Source of the DNA: Salminus brasiliensis
Lineage: Eukaryota; Chordata; Actinopteri; Characiformes; Bryconidae
NCBI RefSeq assembly: GCF_030463535.1
Contig: NC_132898.1
Location: 24,603,162-24,667,161, forward strand
Length of the DNA stretch: 64,000 bases
Reading direction: 5' to 3'
A program made the position numbers and the translations under genes. The notes beneath the pieces are model-generated. The model was given only the letters and a program-made list of their open reading frames with translations, was not told where the DNA came from and searched no databases. Numbering within the stretch: position 1 is the stretch's first letter; each line of letters starts with the position of its first letter. This document shows positions 36,987-48,256 of this stretch, piece after piece.

Positions 36987-39900
36987 CTGAGGCACACTGG
37001 AGTCAAGAGAAGTTAACGTGATTCATTCATAACAGTTTGTAATAATAGCATTTTAGCAGGCAGTAATAAGGACAGGGGGAGTGTATCAGCTAGAAATAAG
37101 AGAGACATCATGTGGTTATTTAAATGCAAATACACTTATATTTTAATGTCAATAAATAGAAAACAAGATCATAAAATATAATGGAAAAGCCATGTTTTTT
37201 GTCATATCTCCAGCAATAAATGCATTTTCTAAGATTTAATTCATCCAGGTTGCTGGCGGCATCACATATCTGGACAGAAATTAAAGGACACTTGACCCAA
37301 AAATGGTAAAATGGCTAATAGTCTCATTTCTGTCTGTGCCAACTGGTTCTTAGTTCATTTTCAGCAACATTAACACTTGTGAATTAATTTTTCATTTTAA
37401 TAAATTTTTGAATTAACAGTTAAGATATTGGATAAACGTGATTCCTATTAGAAGTATGTACATTTCACTACTAAGTTTAAGCTGTGCCCTGAAATTACAT
37501 GAAAGAGTGAATAACATGTATTCATATGCATGTACAATATTAATTCAACCCTCAAAAACAAATATCAGAAGGATACAGGCTGGATGAATTTGGTTCGTCC
37601 TCCAAGCCCATCGTAGCCTGTTCTTACCTAATAGACAAGGACAAAGTTAGTTAGAACCGCATAAAAGCAGCCTGTAAAAATACTATACTGTATGCATGTG
37701 TTTATTATGATATGAACCCATATTCACCAAATACATGAGTGGTCTCTATCTATCAGGTTTCTTTCAATTACAAATCAATAGAAACCTTTAGAACTTTCTT
37801 TTCTAATGTTATATAGAGTTTTAAAGGTAGACACTGACTGCTGACATACAGACTTTTCCATTTTCATGAGAGACTTTCACAATACTGTATGTACTACAGT
37901 GTATATATGGTAGAGTACACAGAACTGTGTGTGTGTGTGTGTGTGTGTGAGAAGTAATCTCACAGAGCCAGGTTTGTTGTGTGGGTCGAGCATGCTGCCA
38001 AACATCTTCTTCCTAAAGAGCAGCGAGTTGCGGAACATGGGCTCCGTGGAAGCCTCCTCCTCTTTGGTATGAGAGTTCTGAAAGAGTGAACACACACACA
38101 AATGCACCTATATCTAGAATTCTGAGATCTAGTACCTATATATCAGAACACAGGAGCAGCTCTGCAGTGTGAGGAACCAGTCTTCTCCCTGTAGCACTAA
38201 CATACCTTACTCACGAATATGTTTTCACTCTGTTTGGATGAAGATCTGTGGAACAAAACAGGGACAATCAATATACACGTCATCTGTTTATTAAGATTTA
38301 ATCATTTCATTAATTAAAAGGGGGGAAAACACTCACGGCGCCGGATCCAGGCGCATCTTCTTTGCAGGCACTGCAACTGGCTTTTTCTCCACCTGCTCAG
38401 GAGTGCTGATGTCAAAGGTCACGTTAAGGTCGATGTCCTGACCGTCTGTAGGCTGGTGCAGGCGTGGGGGCTTCAGCTCAAGAGGAGCAGGACTAGAAGA
38501 CGCAGTCAATAAATTATGATTATTCTGTGTACCAATAATTAAAATGAAAAAACAATGTCTATAATTATAATTATTATAACACAATTATATATTAACACAA
38601 TCATCACAATTTCATTATTTTATTAAGTTTTATTTATATTACCACTTGTGCTTACTGGTTAAAAAATTAGCCTTAACCTTTTATTATTATGAATTATTAT
38701 TTAATTTCATTCTGTGTTATTCTGTAAAGCACTGTCAGTTATTATTAATAGTTTGTTGTTATTATTAATAGCTTGTAAACGTCTGTATTAATAAAGTCAG
38801 ATGCAACAGACTTCAGCACCAAAGCTGACCTCTCAAACACGAGTCGGCTGATGGCCTCATTGGTACGGGTGGGCGTGCTCAGGGTCTTCTGCAAAATCTC
38901 TACCTTTTTCTTCAGACTCTGCAGACAGATCACAAACGATCCACAATCATTTAAAAAACAAAAGCACAAAAAAAAAAAAAAAAAAAAAAACATAATTCAG
39001 TTGCAAGGTTTTTACATCAATTGTAGAAGACTGTAGAACGTTCTTCGGCTATGTAAATGAAACCTGCTATATACTGCAAAAGACCTGAACACAGAACTGC
39101 TGTCTAAAATGTTCTACTACCTCAGCAGCTGTTCTTTACATTGTGAGACCATCTCATATAATACAAGGATCCATATGATCCACAATTACCTGGATTAAAA
39201 CCTCATTACATAATACAGAAAAGCCCACTTAAACGTTTAGACGAGAAGGACTCGGATAGAGCGACTGCTGTTGGACGCAGAATTTAGTTTATGTGGTTTT
39301 GGATCTGCTAGTTGTCTTTGCTTCGCTATAAGACAACCCAGAGCAGCTGCTGTTGACGAACTGCTGAGCTACCGACAGTGCTGACGATGAAAACTCGTGT
39401 CTGAGAGAGCGAAGTCGAGCGACCAGTGTTGGGAGTAACAGAAAGGTGAAATGAGGGATCAGTGTTTGAACTGAAAGCTAGCTATCCAGCACTAGGCTTA
39501 GATAAGTTATCTAAAGGTGCACGTATTTAAATTTTATCTTGCAGGCTAAACAGCGCAGCACCGCCTAGACTGTGTTCTAGCTAACTGATGCTGAAAATAC
39601 ACAGGTTAGAGGATAAAGGCTCATATCTGAGAGCACAGAGTCATGTGAATGATCTTACGAGTTTTTGCGACACATTTAGTAGACGGGTTCATTGAGATTT
39701 GCCTGCTTTTAATTTTAATCAAACTCACTTAACTACAGTGGGCTTTTTTTTTAAAGCATGACATCACATCATCAGTGAGCTCTCACAGCGGCCACACCCT
39801 GTTGCACATGGAGGGGATGAGCTTATTTGGACATGCAGACACAAATCAGAAGTTTGACACGTCATCATTTTTTAATTATCGTCCACATTGTGAGAGTCAA

Positions 39901-40320
39901 CATTTTTAAATAATGTGGGATAGAGTATTACAGTTATGCCGACCAACCCTCTATTACTACAGAATGTAGATCATCGATGCAATGCCAAAACCTTGTATCT
40001 CCATTTTAAAAACTTTACCACGTTTTGAGATAATGTGAAATCTGGCAGTGGTTTCAAAATTCGATGACGAACGGACCAACAGACATGCTCCAAAATTACT
40101 TGGAATAAGATCTCTTTACACTGATTGCCAGTAGATTTCATATACAAGGTTTTGCATGATGATATATTTCACATATGTTGTTAATAAATAGATTAAATGT
40201 GAATTTCTCACCGTGATTTCTTTGTCTGCATTGGTGAGATCATTCTGAAGAGCCTTCATTTCATCCTTTGTTCTGTTCATCTCTAATGTGGCTTTCTGCA
40301 ACTGCAGAGCCAAACACATG

Positions 40321-40387
<67 letters not shown>

Positions 40388-42615
40388 TTGACAAGTATTA
40401 CAGCACAACTAAAACCTGGATGGGATTAGTTTAACATGAGGAGATGGGGTAATGTAATTATTACCAGAGTCTCATAGTAATTTTAGTCCTGTCCAAATGT
40501 GCCATGTCAGTCATTTTTAAGGACTGCACACTCCAGTGTCAGTAAATATACTGGCGTCTATTACCTTCTGTAAAACGAGCTGTAAGAATAACCTCAGGTT
40601 ATCTTAAATCCTGTGTGAGTAAATTATTTTGTGGTTTCCCCCAGTATAGAGGTGCTTGAGGAGTCATTTGGTTCTGTTGTGCATGACACAGATACCAAAC
40701 CTCAGTTAAATCCAAAAGACAAGCCAAATGACTCCTCTGAGATATGACACTTCTGGCAGCTTTAGGTAAGTCATTGTGTAGTATAGCCTATAGCCTACAT
40801 ACATTATTACGTTATTAACAAGTAGCTACTAATTATTCAAAAATTCTATACTAAAATTCCATTACTTCTATAAGTGGATTATAAAATTGTTAATGTTTTT
40901 TTGGAGGTGACTGCAGCATGTCAGTCATTCATGCAGAGACGACTTATTGCATGCAAATTAGTCAGAAATTTCATATGTCAAGTAGCAAAATTACATTAAT
41001 CCACCTCCCCACGTAAAACTAATTCAGTCCGACTACGGCTTACGCCTAACAGGTGTGTTTTGACAGTAATTAACAGAGCTTGACTGAGATCAGTGTGTTG
41101 ATAATTAATACTGTGAATTGTAATGTACCAGAACATGTCATTCATGTCTGTAAAAAGCTTTTATGTATATTATAATTGAGTATAAAATCTAAAATAAGTT
41201 ATAATATATACATTTTAGTGGTAAATGTACATTAAATGTACAGAAGTTGCTGTTCTGGCATGTACCTTATTATTAGAGGAGAACAGTTCTCTTTTCAGCT
41301 TCTCACACATGTCACTGGAGGACCTGAGGCTTCCTTTCAGATTGTCGTACTCTCTAAAAGACAAGGGGGGCAGGGAGATAGAGAGAGAGAGCACAAGCAT
41401 AAAAAAGGGGAAGATGCTACTGTAGCAAAACACTACTGAATCTGAAAGGTCTTTCTAAGTGAAGGGGAAGTTAAGCTGGATGCAAGCCATGAAAGCAACA
41501 ATCTGAACATTTACTAAGACCAAGAGTGAGCAGAATAATCATGCCTATTGCCTAACTAGCAGCCAGGGGTGCTACAATTGGTGGACAAAATCTGAATAAC
41601 AGTTGACAGACGGATCAATTCCAGATCCAACCATTAGTTGTTGCCTCCCTCCTGGTAGCTCTCATCACTGGAAAAACATCTGAAATACATCACAGCATCA
41701 ACAAAGAAGAGGTGAGAAAAGGGTTTTTTTACTTTTTGAGAGAGACGCAGTAAATAGACAGCTGTTCTACAGCAGACTGGCCGACACCCATGTCTGAAAT
41801 CATGGCCTCCACCTCTGCACGCTGGCCCTGCAGGACAGCATTCAGACTGCAGGACAAAACACACAAACAGAGCATGGTTTAAAATAAACAAATGAATTAA
41901 ATTAAATACCCCCCCCCCCATTCTGAGTTCTTTTCCCCAATTTAGCAAATCCCAATTCCCACCCTCTAGCTAGGACCCCCCTTTCATACGGTACCACAAG
42001 CACTGGGAGGTTGAAAGCTAGCACGTGCTTCCTCAGAGCCATGTGAAGTGCCACATCTGTTCAAATGATTAAACGACACTTCTAGACATGCCCAAAAATA
42101 TTTCTCTATTTTGGCCAATGTAAATGAATGGGAGCAAGTCAAGTATCCTTGCACTGTGTTAGAAGGATGCTCCTACACCTAGACTCAAACATTGTTGTGT
42201 AATTATCAGAGCTTATGGTGCTACACAGTCAGGTACCTCTCGTAGGTTTTCATTTTAACTTTGAGTCTTTTGGCCTCCTCCTTAGCCGCATCGCTCTCCC
42301 GCTGCTGGCTCTCCAGATACTGCATCTGCTTCTACACAATTAAATGGATGGAATTAGAATCACTGCACTCATGTTATATTACTGTCATTCCAGCATGTGG
42401 AAGATAGGAAAAGGTCGCTGGCATCATGCAGGAAAAGTGTGGATTAAGTGTATAAATTAATAACAAAAGACTGTAAACTGCTCTGGGCGAAAGGGATTCT
42501 TCTTCTGGATTCTTTGACCCTACACTCAGAAACACTCAAACAGAAATGGCGATGTGTGCAACAAAACCATATAATCAATATGGTTACTGATATCAATATC
42601 AAAATAAATATAAAG

Positions 42616-42649
<34 letters not shown>

Positions 42650-43905
42650 ACTCGAAGGGTAGTACAGAGCATTTCTTTCTCTCCTATCTCTCTCCTCACT
42701 CTCTCCAGGTCAGCCCTCTGTCTTTCGATCGTCTCCTTCAGACTTTCAGCTGCTTTCTGCTTTTCTCGCCAGCCTCTCTCTGAAACACACACAGACATAC
42801 ACTGATGTATCTCAGCAGTGTGTCTTACCACGACAAGTGTGAACCTCTCTTATAAACCGGATATTCCTGGTTGGTGGAAAATTTCCGGTCAAACGGGGAT
42901 GCTGAGGTGTTTATACACTCCAGCTGCACTGCTGTGTCTGATCTGCTAATAGTAATACCAGTGCACCTCCATGTCAGTGTCTCTGCAGTGCTGAGCATGA
43001 CCCACCACCCAAATAATAGATGTTCTGTGGTGGTCAGTCCTGTGGGGTGCTGACTATTGAAGAACAGGGTGAAAGGAGGCTAACAAAAAAGGATGCAGAA
43101 AAACATATATATCCTATATGGTAAGAGGAGCTGCTGTAATATTATCATTCCAGACCAATGTTTGTGTGTGTGTGTGTGTACGTGTACAGGGTACAGGGTA
43201 CAACAGGTGTTTATCTTACCCTTTTCACAAAAAGCTGCTTTCATTCTGTCCAGCTCGTTCTGAAAGATGATTTAAATACATACTGTATCACCAATTAAAC
43301 ACTGATTTATCAAGAATTATTTGTATAGATCTTAGCTGTAAAACGGGCTACAGTTAGACACACTTTTCATAATTTTTACACCGAACAGAAATGAAAGCTA
43401 TTTTCCCCATATCAGAAATCTGCAAAGCTGACTGTAAGCTTTTGAAATACCTGTAAGCTTTCTGGATCGGCCGGAGAGCCTTCATCTTCTGGTGCGATAT
43501 CAAAAAACAGCTTATTGATGATGTGTCTCGTGCTGACCTAAAGATTAGAGCGGCATTAAAAACACATATCAGTAGTGATAACAAGGACTGATCCACTACA
43601 TGACTGCATGAATCTAAACTAGCTAATAAGAAATAAATGAAGCCCTCATGCTGAGAGTCCCTCACCTGTTTCCTGCATTGTGGACAGGTTTTAGTGGGAG
43701 CAGACTGGAACCACTGCAGGAGACTTTCACAGAAGAAAAACACAACGGTTCATTATATGATATGTGGACTTGTTTGTTACCTGGTTTTAAGGATGCTGGT
43801 TCCTTACCATGCATAGTGGAATGTGTGGCCACAGTGAATCGCAGCCACATCTGTTGTGTGGTCAAAGAAATCCGAGCAGATGGTACAGTAAGCCCGAATG
43901 GGCAT
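36870..43905 (-). CDS. traip: TRAF-interacting protein (TRAIP), RING E3 ubiquitin ligase, 15 coding exons
   Basis: TRAIP ubiquitinates the CMG helicase and other replisome-bound proteins at stalled or converging forks and in mitosis (family knowledge). I joined coding exons by GT-AG junctions and phase: 43808-43905, 43666-43723, 43451-43537, 43220-43259, 42652-42779, 42237-42331, 41733-41846, 41266-41353, 40212-40301, 38830-38918, 38337-38492, 38215-38245, 37964-38077, 37577-37627, 36870-36986. The sum is 1,356 bases, 451 residues plus stop, against 469 in human. The protein starts MPIRAYCTICSDFF. An N-terminal RING-H2 finger has C7, C10, C25, H27, H30, C33, C46 and C49. A long helical, Lys/Glu-rich coiled-coil region follows (about 82-290). 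Next come the conserved DIDLNVTFD block and GYDGLGGRTKFIQP near residue 400, and a C-terminal LTTLDGFLE resembling the PCNA-binding tail. Identification is by recalled similarity to human TRAIP along the whole length; the symbol is secure, single splice sites less so. Confidence 0.95.
38337..38492 (-). CDS. traip: traip exon encoding the conserved DIDLNVTFD segment
   Basis: After the coiled coil this exon encodes a Pro-rich stretch, then GQDIDLNVTFDISTPEQ, matching the DDIDLNATFD region of human TRAIP as I recall it, then a basic Lys/Arg segment. Acceptor cttctag and donor gtgagtg fit. The junction is phase 2 on both sides, in frame with neighbours. Confidence 0.9.
39975..40165. mobile_element. 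family B miniature inverted-repeat element, full copy
   Basis: It begins caatgccaaaaccttgta and ends tacaaggttttgcatgatg, so the ends are inverted copies of each other. Between them lie gtgaaatctggcagt and acggaccaacagacatgctc. The same inner blocks recur at 26.4-26.6, 36.2-36.4, 49.95, 57.78 and 63.0-63.3 kb. No open frame is present, so it is non-autonomous. It lies in the traip intron between coding exons 9 and 10. Confidence 0.7.
42860..43136. mobile_element. dispersed teleost repeat in traip intron
   Basis: The segment from ttggtggaaaat through gctgaggtgtttata, ctgctgtgtctgat, ctctgcagtgctgagcatga, ctgtggtggtcagtc and gaagaacagggtgaaagg to atatggtaagaggagctg matches, in order, a repeat I know from many fish genomes. 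Its superfamily is unknown to me. It lies in the intron between coding exons 4 and 5. Confidence 0.6.
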
Positions 43906-43917
43906 TGTGGTCAAGAT
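43808..43917 (-). CDS. traip: traip exon with start codon and first half of RING finger
   Basis: The ATG is at 43905-43903 with A at -3. A pyrimidine-rich acceptor (ccccccacag) ends at 43918, so bases 43906-43917 are 5' untranslated and another noncoding exon must lie upstream. The exon encodes the zinc ligands C7, C10, C25, H27 and H30 and ends in phase 2 at a gtaagg donor; C33 is completed by the next exon (43666-43723), which supplies the remaining ligands C46 and C49. Confidence 0.92.
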
Positions 43918-45682
43918 CTGTGGGGGGAAGAAAAAAAAAGTAGGTAGCTAAATACAAACTAGGTGATCACCACACAGCCTCACCCCAACAGTATATCAAT
44001 CATTCCAGATAACACAGTTCTCACACTGCACCACAGCTCAATGCTGGGGGGCTTTATACCCCTCTAGCCCACGCCTGGCATTAAGCAGCATGGTGTCATA
44101 CTTGTCTGCTCCAGAGAGTCCTATTATATTGGCAATGCTTCTCTACAAGGCAACTACACAATATATGTGTGTGCGTGTGTGTGTGTGCGCATTTGCAAAT
44201 CTGTGGCAGCAATGGGTGCAACTTAAAGTATCTGAATGCCTTCATTAGAAGGGGTGTCCATAAACATTTGGACATATAGCACTAGTTTATGATGACAGGA
44301 CCTACTGCAGCTGCTTCAGCAGGCTTTACTGCGAAATAACGCTCCGTTACACTCATTTATTAGAGAACCTAAAGCCATGAAGACTTTATGCGTGGCTAGG
44401 TCTATTACTCAGGAGTCGTAGGAGTAATAGTAGGAGTAGTAGTAGTAGTAGTAGGAGGAGGAGGAGTAATAGTAGTAGGAGGAGGAGGAGTAGGAGTAAT
44501 AGTAGTAGTAGGAGGAGGAGTAGAAGTAATAGTAGTAGGAGGAGGAGTACGAGTAATAGTAGTAGTAGGAGTACAAGTAATAGTAGTAGTAGTAGTAGTA
44601 GTAGTAGGAGGAGTAGGAGTAATAGTAGTAGTAGGAGTAGTAGGAGGAGTAGGAGTAATAGTAGTAGTAGGAGGAGTAGGAGTAATAGTAGTAGTAGGAG
44701 TAGTAGGAGTAGTAGTAGTAGGAGTAATAGTAGGAGGAGTAGGAGTAATAGTAGGAGGAGTAGGAGTAGTCGTAGTAAGAGTAGGAGTAATAGTAGGAGT
44801 AGTAGGAGGAGGAGTAATAGTAGTAATAGTAAGAGTAGGAGTAATAGTAGGAGGAGTAGTAGTAGGAGGAGTAATAGTAGTAGTAGTAGTAGGAGGAGTA
44901 ATAGTAGTAGTAATAGTAGGAGTAGTAGTAGGAGGAGTAATAGTAGTAGTAGTAGGAGGAGGAGTAATAGTAGTAGTAAAAGGAGTAGTAGTAGGAGGAG
45001 GAGTAATAGTAGTAGTAATAGTAGGAGGAGTAGGAGTAATAGTAGTAGTAGTAGTAGTAGGAGTAGTAGTAGGAGTAATAGTAGTAGTAGGAGTAATAGG
45101 AGGAGGAGTAATAGTAGTAGTAGTAGGAGTAATAGTTGTAGTAGGAGGAGGAGGAGGAGTACGAGTAATAGTAGTAGTAGGAGTAGTAGTAGGAGGAGTA
45201 GGAGTAGTAGTAGGAGGAGTAGGAGTAATAGTAGGAGGAGTAGGAGTAGTAGTAGTAAGAGTAGGAGTAGTAGTAGGAGTAGTAGGAGGAGTAATAGTAG
45301 TAGGAGGAGTAATAGTAGTAGTAGTAGGAGGAGTAATAGTAGTAGTAGTAGGAGGAGTAATAGTAGTAGTAGTAGTAGGAGGAGTAGTAGGAGTAGTAAT
45401 AGTAGGAGTAGTAGTAGGAGGAGTAATAGTAGTAGTAGTAGGAGGAGGAGTAGTAGTAGTAGTAGGAGGAGTAGTAGGAGTAGTACTAGTAGGAGTAATA
45501 GTAGGAGTAGTAGTAGGAGGAGTAATAGTAGGAGTAGTAGGAGGAGTAATAGTAGTAGTAGTAGGAGGAGTAGTAGGAGTAGTAATAGTAGGAGGAGTAA
45601 TAGTAGTAGTAGTAGGAGTAGTAGTAGTAGTAGGAGGAGTAATAGTAGTAGTAGTAGTAGGAGTAGTAGTAGTAGGAGGAGT

Positions 45683-45717
<35 letters not shown>

Positions 45718-46484
45718 GAGTAGTACTAGTAGGAGTACTAGTAGGAGGAGGAGTAATAGTAGTAATAGTAGGAGGAGGAGTAATAGTAGTAGTAATAGTA
45801 GGAGGAGGAGGAGTAATAGTAGTAGTAATACTAGGAGGAGGAGGAGTAGTAGTAGGAGTAATAGTAGTGGTAGGAGGAGTAATAGTAGTAGTAGTAATAG
45901 TAGTAGTAGTAGTAGTAATAGTAGTAGTAGTAGGAGTAGTAGTAGTAGGAGTAGTAGTAGTAGGAGTAGGAGTAATAGTAGTAGTAGTAATAGTAGTAGT
46001 AGTAGGAGTAGTAGTAGTAGGAGTAGGAGTAATAGTAGTAGTAATACTAGGAGGAGGAGGAGTAGTAGTAGTAATAGTAGGAGGAGGAGGAGTAGTAGTA
46101 GTAATAGTAGGAGGAGGAGGAGTAGTAGTAGGAGTAATAGTAGTAGTAGTAGGAGTAATAGTAGTAGTAGTAGTAATAGTAGTAGTAGTAATAGTAGTAG
46201 TAGTAGGAGTAGTAGTAGTAGTAATACTAGGAGGAGGAGGAGTAGTAGTAGTAATAGTAGGAGGAGGAGGAGTAGTAGTAGTAATAGTAGGAGGAGGAGG
46301 AGTAGTAGTAGTAATAGTAGGAGGAGGAGTAATAGTAGTAGTAGGAGTAGGAGGAGGAGGAGGAGGAGTAGAAGAAGAATCGACACAACCCCGACCTTTA
46401 AGCAGTGTGTTGATGAGGGATGGGTGCTGATACCGCAGCTGTGTGCCGTTAGCTGCAGTCTGCTGTAAATCAGCTAGCTAGTGC

Positions 46485-46521
<37 letters not shown>

Positions 46522-46550
46522 ACAGTGCCGCTAATCAGAATGCTGCTTAC
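43918..46550 (-). other. traip: traip intron 1, mostly repeats
   Basis: The interval between the noncoding 5' exon and the start-codon exon is about 2.6 kb. It contains a truncated family A miniature transposon (43990-44280), then the giant AGT/AGG/AAT repeat (about 44411-46375), then unique sequence and a CA repeat (46490-46518). No coding sequence is supported. Confidence 0.7.
44411..46375. repeat. giant interrupted trinucleotide repeat (AGT/AGG/AAT)n, about 1.96 kb
   Basis: Almost two kilobases consist of triplets AGT, AGG and AAT in variable order, staying in one triplet register, with rare substitutions (AAG, CGT, ACT, TGT). On the minus strand this reads as CTA/CTC/TTA, all leucine codons, so the track is open for over 600 codons; the opposite strand reads Val/Gly/Ile. 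This is repeat translation, not a gene. GGA-rich subtracts (for example 46079-46100 and 46351-46372) could form G-quadruplex-type structures. Confidence 0.97.
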
Positions 46551-46690
46551 CTAAGCTTTGCTGTGTGGCTCGGAGATGCAGTACAAACACGCTTTACTGC
46601 AACTACTTCTCCATTTGTGTGGGATGTTGTTGTTGTTGTTGTTGTTTCTTTAGCTGAATCGTTTCCGTACCGCGCTCAGTTCAAACGTAC
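46551..46690 (-). other. traip: probable traip 5' noncoding exon (upstream end approximate)
   Basis: On the minus strand a clean donor, AAGCTTAG followed by gtaagc, sits at 46551/46550. It lies about 2.6 kb upstream of the acceptor at 43918, so it is the natural partner. The proposed exon contains a (TTG)n-type run at 46627-46648 and a three-codon open frame, ATG GAG AAG TAG. The transcription start is not determined; 46690 is a guess based on the GC box just upstream. Confidence 0.6.
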
Positions 46691-46697
46691 GTACCGG

Positions 46698-46706
46698 CTC
46701 CGCCCC
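46698..46706 (-). promoter_or_regulatory. traip: GC box (Sp1/KLF-type) in likely traip promoter
   Basis: The minus strand reads GGGGCGGAG here, just upstream of the likely traip 5' exon. The flanking 46650-46710 is locally rich in CpG (for example cgcgctc, acgtacg, accggc) against an AT-rich background, as expected for a housekeeping promoter. No TATA box is evident at the right distance. Confidence 0.45.
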
Positions 46707-46752
46707 TGCTAATACCTCATCAACCAGCGACTTACCAAGAGCTACAAAATAA

Positions 46753-46756
<4 letters not shown>

Positions 46757-46807
<51 letters not shown>

Positions 46808-46846
46808 GATAATGTCATTTCAAATGTATTTCAAATGAATGAATGA

Positions 46847-46897
<51 letters not shown>

Positions 46898-46909
46898 CAT
46901 TAATATAAA

Positions 46910-46976
<67 letters not shown>
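46757..46976. repeat. (AC)n and two (TA)n microsatellites between the divergent promoters
   Basis: (AC)n covers about 46757-46804. (TA)n covers about 46851-46892 and 46914-46975, with a short unique spacer between. Alternating TA tracts of this length can extrude as cruciforms. Confidence 0.95.
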
Positions 46977-46977
<1 letters not shown>

Positions 46978-47045
46978 CTTCTTAACACATTGTTCACATA
47001 TCTTGCATGTCTTAAATTGACCTATAGCTTTCTACTATATATTTA

Positions 47046-47245
47046 TAGGCCCTTTACCCTCTCTGCTCCCCGGGCGCTGGAGTTGGCTGCCCACCGCTCT
47101 GGGTGTGTGTGTGTACTCACGGCCCCTAACACATGTGTGTGTGTGAGTGTGTGTTCACTACCAGATGGGTTAAATGCGGAGGACACATTTCGCTGTACAG
47201 TGTACACAGTGACAAATACGAGTACCTTCACCTTTACCTTTTATT
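47046..47245 (+). mobile_element. SINE 3' part between traip and mon1a
   Basis: The segment from ccctctctgctccccgggcg through ctgcccaccgctctggg and agatgggttaaatgcggagg to caccttcacctttacctt is the 3' body of a fish tRNA-derived SINE. Its 5' tRNA-like head is missing or lost in the adjacent AT repeat. It sits in the 1-kb interval between the two gene starts. Confidence 0.65.
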
Positions 47246-47653
47246 GTATAATTCTATAAAGCGGACTGTATTCAGAATATTGCTAGCTGGTGATTAACAT
47301 CATTCCTAACATATTGTGGCCATTCATGTTTCAAAATATTAAAATGTTTTTTTTTTATCTTAAAATGTTGCTTTAAGCTACACACAAGAATGTATTTCAA
47401 TATGTTTTATTGAATGCTTAAAAATTTTGGAAACACCAGACAAAGTTCGTAAATTACAAATAATACAAGTACAAAAACTGTAATACCATGATATGTTATC
47501 AATGTAATACTAATATATATTTATTATCAATAAATACAGTACTTTATTGATAATCTGCCATCAATGACAGTTTGCTCGCTTATTCCCTGCAGAGGGCACA
47601 AGGGGTCATTTTAGCACGTTCCCAGAGGTGGAGGTGGGGAAATTTCCTTAAAA

Positions 47654-47679
47654 ACTCAATTTCCCAGGATGCACAGCGA
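47654..47679 (+). promoter_or_regulatory. ZNF143/Staf-like site in likely mon1a promoter
   Basis: The core TTTCCCAGGATGCACAGCG, preceded by ACTCAA, resembles the ZNF143 (Staf) consensus with its central CCCA and ATGC. I count two mismatches to the degenerate consensus I remember. ZNF143 sites are common in constitutive and divergent vertebrate promoters, which fits the position between two head-to-head genes. Binding is not shown. Confidence 0.45.
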
Positions 47680-47753
47680 CGCCCACTCTGCCGAGATGAC
47701 CTCTGTGACAGATCTGTGAGTTGCTGTTCTGAAATGAAGCTGGATTCGGACAG
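47680..47753 (+). other. mon1a: probable mon1a 5' noncoding exon (start approximate)
   Basis: A donor CGGACAG/gtaggaa at 47753/47754 partners with the acceptor ggggtcag ending at 49587. The proposed exon contains ATG codons. One at 47734 opens a frame of eight codons across the splice, stopping at TAG 49592-49594, one base before the mon1a ATG. The transcription start is not visible; 47680 is an estimate, just downstream of the ZNF143-like site. Confidence 0.6.
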
Positions 47754-48028
47754 GTAGGAAATCGCCTCACTGTGACCGCTTTTCTGGTGGAATATGGATG
47801 GAAAGTGTAGTTTATTTGTGTTAAAGTAGATATAACGCGCCGCTGAGCTCAGATCGCTGCTTAGTTCGCTAACTAGCTTAGCATAGAGCGCAGATCACAG
47901 GTTGTAGAGGAGGGCTTCATCGAGTCTGAGCTCCTTTACACAGAGGACTACACACCTGACACTGACTGCAGCACTTTTACACTGGTAGAAGTAAGTCTGA
48001 CAGTCTGAAGTTGGGGTAGTGACCACTG

Positions 48029-48072
<44 letters not shown>

Positions 48073-48202
48073 TGTGAGTGAGTGGAGTAGGCAGTTTGAC
48101 CCTTAATGATAAAGTCAACACAATATTGACCTGTGCTGATCTGTAGCAAAACAAGATCTTACAGCTTTTACAAAGATGTGCTTTGCCCTTTTCCCTTAGG
48201 TC

Positions 48203-48256
<54 letters not shown>

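Noticed and set aside
44386..46386. 666-codon open frame on the minus strand
   Set aside because: It is almost pure leucine from the CTA/CTC/TTA triplets of the intronic repeat and lies within traip intron 1; no protein of this kind is expected.
45867..46430. 187-codon Val/Gly/Ile frame on the plus strand
   Set aside because: The opposite-strand reading of the same triplet repeat.
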